Of a stretch of 7,947 bases of DNA, positions 5,070 through 7,947 are shown piece after piece. The position numbers were made by a program, and so were the translations under genes. How positions within the stretch are numbered: the first letter of the stretch is position 1; every line of letters begins with the position of its first letter. This DNA is from Spirochaetota bacterium. Its GTDB lineage: Bacteria; Spirochaetota; Spirochaetia; SZUA-6. A model generated the notes under the pieces. It was given only the letters and a program-made list of their open reading frames with translations, was not told where the DNA came from and made no database searches. The stretch is from the NCBI GenBank assembly GCA_003641675.1, contig QNBI01000073.1:1-7947 (forward strand), written 5' to 3'.

Positions 5070-6109
5070 TATACTTCATCGCTGTTGATATTTCCGAAAG
5101 TTGCTCCTCTGGTGGGAACTATATGCCAGTCTCCTTTGCTGTCCGTATCGGTAGATGAGCTGTTCCTGCATATTGAACGTGTTCCTGTAGAATCCTCGGG
5201 GTTTATTCCGTCTTCGGGCTTTATCGTATCGTCTTTGGTCCGCCACCCTCTGTATTCTGCAAGCTCATCCGCTCTTTCCATGCTGTCGCGGGTTCCGAAA
5301 CCCCTGTACCTGTCATCGGAGGCGGATGTTCTGTTGCTGTATAGAATGCCGTCCAGTAGTTTTCCTCCGGGCCTTGAAAACAGGGAAAGCACTCCGTTGT
5401 TTCCCGAAAGCCCTGCTCCGCCCTCTATCCAGAAATCGTAGGCATTTGCAGAGGAATCATAGCCTGCCGATAAATCTTTTCTTCCGGTTTCATTTACTTC
5501 TTCCTGGATACCCTGAGGTTTAAAATGTATAAGGATATATTCGTTAGTTTTTACCTTAAAATTTGGAAAAACAAAACGTACTCTGTAGTTTAAAGGAGTC
5601 CCGTCATAGAGTGTAATGCCTCCCATGTTGCCGTCAGCGACAGACCTTAATTCTACGGTATCGGGATGTTTGCCTGTCCCTTGCGTTGTAAACTCATTTA
5701 TAAGAAGCTTAGGGACATCGGGATTAAAGCCGTAGAATTTAACAATAAATGTATTGCTGTTGCCTCTTTTATCCTCTGCAGTAACCTGTACTTTGTATTC
5801 CAGACCCGGTATTTGGGTCCCTGTAAATATTCTTGTATCTTTCCTATTGTCCTTAACCATTTCCACCCTTGTATCCGGTGTAATTTTAATTTTATCGGGA
5901 ACTAAAGCGGTAATCTCATTAAAATTAAGCTCCAATTCATTTTCGCTTATGGTTCGGATGTCCGTAAAAATCGGCGGCGTTATGTCTGTATCTTCGATTT
6001 CCTGAATATTCGGAATGGGGCCGCAGGAAAAAATAAATGCTGTAAACAGAACGGTGCAAAACAGTACTGTTGGCTTTTGCTTTTTATTTTTTATCTTCAA
6101 TAACTTCAT
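5066..6109 (-). CDS. Lipoprotein with Ig-like and lamin-tail (LTD) domains
   Basis: This 347-residue protein is probably an envelope lipoprotein. A basic N-terminus (K-rich, 1-12) and hydrophobic core lead to IFSC with Cys29 as the likely lipidated residue; Phe before Ser makes this a relaxed, spirochaete-type lipobox. Residues about 44-128, starting at DITPPIFTDI, have the look of a bacterial Ig-like domain (N-E-L-E-L-N-F-N-E-I, E-Y-K-V-Q-V-T-A-E-D). Residues about 134-343 fit a lamin-tail domain: PKLLINEFTTQG, DTVELRS, ITLYDG, NEYILIHF, NNGVLSLFS, KLLDGILYSN, and the closing SICR...STDTDSKGDWHIVPTRGATFGN. No catalytic site is seen; a structural or adhesive surface role is inferred. The start is ATG at 6109, which gives a better signal peptide than TTG at 6118; neither has a ribosome binding site. 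The stop overlaps that of thioredoxin. Confidence 0.82.
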   Translation of the reverse strand: MKLLKIKNKKQKPTVLFCTVLFTAFIFSCGPIPNIQEIEDTDITPPIFTDIRTISENELELNFNEITALVPDKIKITPDTRVEMVKDNRKDTRIFTGTQIPGLEYKVQVTAEDKRGNSNTFIVKFYGFNPDVPKLLINEFTTQGTGKHPDTVELRSVADGNMGGITLYDGTPLNYRVRFVFPNFKVKTNEYILIHFKPQGIQEEVNETGRKDLSAGYDSSANAYDFWIEGGAGLSGNNGVLSLFSRPGGKLLDGILYSNRTSASDDRYRGFGTRDSMERADELAEYRGWRTKDDTIKPEDGINPEDSTGTRSICRNSSSTDTDSKGDWHIVPTRGATFGNINSDEVY

Positions 6110-6203
6110 TCTAACCAATGTATAATCAGATTTTTGTTCTTATGCTTTTAATAAGAAATAATTTTCTTTATAATACCCGTATTAAATCTCATATGAGGAG
6201 AAA
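6110..6203. promoter_or_regulatory. Divergent promoter region between the lipoprotein and aminotransferase genes
   Basis: This 94-bp AT-rich gap must drive both genes. Rightward, a perfect TATAAT lies at 6169-6174 with only a weak TTTTAA (6146-6151) 17 bp upstream; the start would be near 6181 and the leader about 23 bases, including the ribosome binding site TGAGGAG at 6194-6200. Leftward, TATACA (6124-6119) is a poor -10 candidate without a recognisable -35, only nine bases before the lipoprotein ATG. No operator palindrome is evident. Confidence 0.5.
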
Positions 6204-7478
6204 ATGAAAAATACCGGTCTCCCTGCGCTGGAGGGAGGCAAACCTTTAAATACAGAAGCTTTTCCTATGTGGCCTTCATTTGAAGAGTCCACGATTAAAG
6301 CCGCAGTGGAACCGCTGCGTACGGGCAGGGTGAATTACTGGACAGGAGAAAAGGGAATGGAATTCGAAAAGGCCTTTGCAGAATGGTGCGGCGTTAAATA
6401 CGGGATAAGCACCACGAACGGAACATCGGCCCTGCATACCGCACTGGCCGGGCTTAAGATAGGCCCCGGCGATGAGGTTATATGCCCCTCCTATTCCTTT
6501 ATAGCTTCTTCCTTTGCGATACTGCAGGCGGGATCACTTCCTGTGTTTGCAGATGTAAGGCGTGAAACTCATACGATAGACCCTTCCGACATAGAGTTGA
6601 AAATAAGAAAAAAGACAGTTGCTATCCTTCCCGTGCATCTGTACGGAAATATATGCGACATGGATGCTATTCTGGAAATAGCTCATAGACATAATCTAAA
6701 GGTTATAGAGGACTGTGCAGAGGCCCATGGCGGTGAATTTATGGGCGAGAAGGTGGGCTCAATAGGAGATGCCGGTGCGTTTTCTTTCTGCCAGTCCAAG
6801 CACTTCACCACCGGCGGTGAAGGAGGAATGGTAACGACTTCGGACGAAGAGACGGCATGGCTCTGCAGGTCTTTCAGGGATCACGGCTACGATGTTAAAG
6901 AGAGGCTCAAGCTGCTTGAAATGGAAGCAAAGCTTCCCTATATACACAATATGGTAGGATATAACTACATGCTTACGGAGTATCAGTCTGTTATAGGAAT
7001 TGAAGAATTAAAGAGGATTGATTCGTGGAATCTTAAAAACAGAAGGAGAAACGGGGAGTATCTTATTAATGAGTTGTCTGACATTCCCGAAATACTCTAC
7101 CTCCCTGAACATAGCAAAAAGAAAAAGAATGCCTTCTGGGTTTTTCCGATAGTTGTGGATACTGATAAAATGAAAGTTGACATAAAGACACTGTGGCATT
7201 CTGTGGAGGCGGAGGGTATTCCCGCCGGCCCTGTTCTATGGCCTCAAATGTACAAAGGACGGGCATATACCGAGAGAAACGGCTTCGGAAGACTTAAGTA
7301 TCCCTTTAACGATCCTAATGCAAGGAAAATAGACTATTTAAGGGTTAAGTGTGAAAATGCCGCCTGGCTGGAATCCAGGACATTCTTTATCCCCGTACAT
7401 CCAGTCTATACCCTTGAACATATGGAATTAGCTGTTAAGGCGGTAAAGAAAGTATTAAGTTACTACAGGCTAAGATAG
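6204..7478 (+). CDS. DegT/DnrJ/EryC1-family PLP-dependent sugar aminotransferase
   Basis: Members of this family transfer an amino group, usually from glutamate or glutamine, to a keto-sugar (often nucleotide-linked) or a cyclitol. The 424-residue length and all landmarks fit fold-type I: TTNGTSALHTAL (PLP phosphate site), GDEVICPSYSFIASS, VIEDCAEAHGG with Asp170 facing the PLP ring nitrogen, and FSFCQSKHFTTGGEGGMV with Lys199 as the Schiff-base lysine. The C-terminal half contains the usual substrate-side motifs, including NYMLTEYQSVIG (in place of the frequent N-Y-R-M) and PVHPVYT near the end. The start at 6204 follows TGAGGAG by three bases. The opening LPALEGGKP resembles aminotransferases acting on scyllo-inosose or related precursors, but I cannot settle the substrate from sequence alone. 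glmS follows after 62 bp in the same direction with no terminator seen, so co-transcription is likely. A role in making an amino sugar for surface glycan is inferred. Confidence 0.9.
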   Translation: MKNTGLPALEGGKPLNTEAFPMWPSFEESTIKAAVEPLRTGRVNYWTGEKGMEFEKAFAEWCGVKYGISTTNGTSALHTALAGLKIGPGDEVICPSYSFIASSFAILQAGSLPVFADVRRETHTIDPSDIELKIRKKTVAILPVHLYGNICDMDAILEIAHRHNLKVIEDCAEAHGGEFMGEKVGSIGDAGAFSFCQSKHFTTGGEGGMVTTSDEETAWLCRSFRDHGYDVKERLKLLEMEAKLPYIHNMVGYNYMLTEYQSVIGIEELKRIDSWNLKNRRRNGEYLINELSDIPEILYLPEHSKKKKNAFWVFPIVVDTDKMKVDIKTLWHSVEAEGIPAGPVLWPQMYKGRAYTERNGFGRLKYPFNDPNARKIDYLRVKCENAAWLESRTFFIPVHPVYTLEHMELAVKAVKKVLSYYRLR

Positions 7479-7540
7479 ATATTCTACGGATAGTGGAATT
7501 TTAAACCTTTATGTGCAATACTTAGGATATGGAGAAATAG

Positions 7541-7947
7541 ATGTGCGGAATTATAGGTTATTGCGGGCCTAAACCTGCAGCGGAACTGCTCGTTGAGGGC
7601 CTAAGAAGACTTGAATACAGAGGGTACGACTCTGCGGGAATTGCAGTGGGTTCTAATGAAGGTATTACAGTGATAAAGCGGAAAGGTAAAATAAGGGAAT
7701 TACGGCAGGCGGTTCCGGATAGCATTAAGGGAAACTATGGGATAGGCCATACACGGTGGGCAACCCACGGCGGAGTAAATGACACAAATGCTCATCCTCA
7801 TACCGACTGTACCGGGAAAATTGTAATTGCCCATAACGGTATAATAGAAAACTATACCGGTTTAAAGGAAATCCTTAAGAAAGAAGGACATGTATTTAAG
7901 TCGGAAACAGATTCCGAAGTAATTGCGCATCTAATAGAAAAATACTA
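7541..7947 (+). CDS. glmS: Glutamine-fructose-6-phosphate aminotransferase, N-terminal part (3' end outside window)
   Basis: GlmS makes glucosamine-6-phosphate from fructose-6-phosphate and glutamine, the entry to UDP-GlcNAc for peptidoglycan and glycans. The window holds 135 codons of the roughly 600-codon gene, all within the N-terminal glutaminase domain. Cys2, exposed as the N-terminal nucleophile after Met removal, starts [40 protein letters not shown] with NAHPH, the oxyanion-region NGIIENY and [12 protein letters not shown] are all as in the family. A ribosome binding site GGAG (7531-7534) lies six bases before the ATG. No promoter is evident in the 62-bp gap to the aminotransferase gene, which suggests a shared transcript. 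I see no glmS-ribozyme-like catalytic core in that short gap, so that type of control is unlikely here. The sugar isomerase domains cannot be checked. Confidence 0.96.
   Translation, partial: MCGIIGYCGPKPAAELLVEGLRRLEYRGYDSAGIAVGSNEGITVIKRKGKIRELRQAVPDSIKGNYGIGHTRWATHGGVNDTNAHPHTDCTGKIVIAHNGIIENYTGLKEILKKEGHVFKSETDSEVIAHLIEKY

Noticed and set aside
5085..6005. Several rightward open frames opposite the lipoprotein gene
   Set aside because: They overlap a gene with a signal peptide and two recognisable domains; their translations look like complement artefacts (Ser/Pro/Leu-rich) and have no ribosome binding sites.
7479..7540. glmS ribozyme or riboswitch in the gap before glmS
   Set aside because: The gap of 62 bp is far shorter than the known ribozyme (over 100 nt) and no stable stems are evident.
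1..7947. CRISPR array, insertion sequence, phage genes, tRNA or rRNA
   Set aside because: No regularly spaced direct repeats, transposase motifs, terminal inverted repeats, tRNA cloverleaf or rRNA-like sequence was found on either strand.

Overview
The window looks like ordinary chromosome of a spirochaete, probably from the Treponema/Spirochaeta side of the phylum. The main reason is a secreted beta-barrel protein at 1936-3213 whose N-terminal region resembles the Msp/Tpr major outer sheath proteins. A lipoprotein with a relaxed lipobox and two helical proteins I cannot match to any known family fit the same picture. No phage, insertion sequence, CRISPR array, tRNA or rRNA is visible, and codon use looks broadly even across the genes. 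The organism call rests on family resemblance and was not checked by a search.

Left part (1-1800): the 3' end of a mannose-1-phosphate guanylyltransferase gene runs into the 3' end of a convergent gene for an unrecognised 320-residue helical protein. That gene is divergent from hisI, a stand-alone phosphoribosyl-AMP cyclohydrolase with a good sigma70-type promoter. No other histidine gene is nearby.

Middle part (1800-5070): the Msp-like outer membrane protein has a near-perfect promoter, a structured 5' leader, a strong ribosome binding site and a 15-bp perfect terminator hairpin, so it is a self-contained and probably highly expressed unit. It is followed by a solo ssb gene, which lacks the usual C-terminal tip, and a GC-rich terminator-like hairpin. 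Then comes a two-gene operon: an unrecognised 255-residue helical protein and a thioredoxin with a WCVPC active site.

Right part (5066-7947): a lipoprotein with an Ig-like domain and a lamin-tail domain reads leftward, and its stop codon overlaps that of thioredoxin. Divergent from it is a DegT/DnrJ/EryC1-type PLP sugar aminotransferase, followed after a 62-bp gap by the 5' end of glmS (glucosamine-6-phosphate synthase), which runs off the window. ManC, the aminotransferase and GlmS all point to nucleotide-sugar or surface-glycan supply; the outer membrane protein and the lipoprotein are envelope proteins.

I see no complete new defence, mobile or biosynthetic system here. The points most worth a second look are the folded leader of the outer membrane protein mRNA, the SSB without its usual tip, the two unrecognised helical proteins (one co-transcribed with thioredoxin), and a group of genes whose starts lack a Shine-Dalgarno sequence and sit just after a -10-like element.
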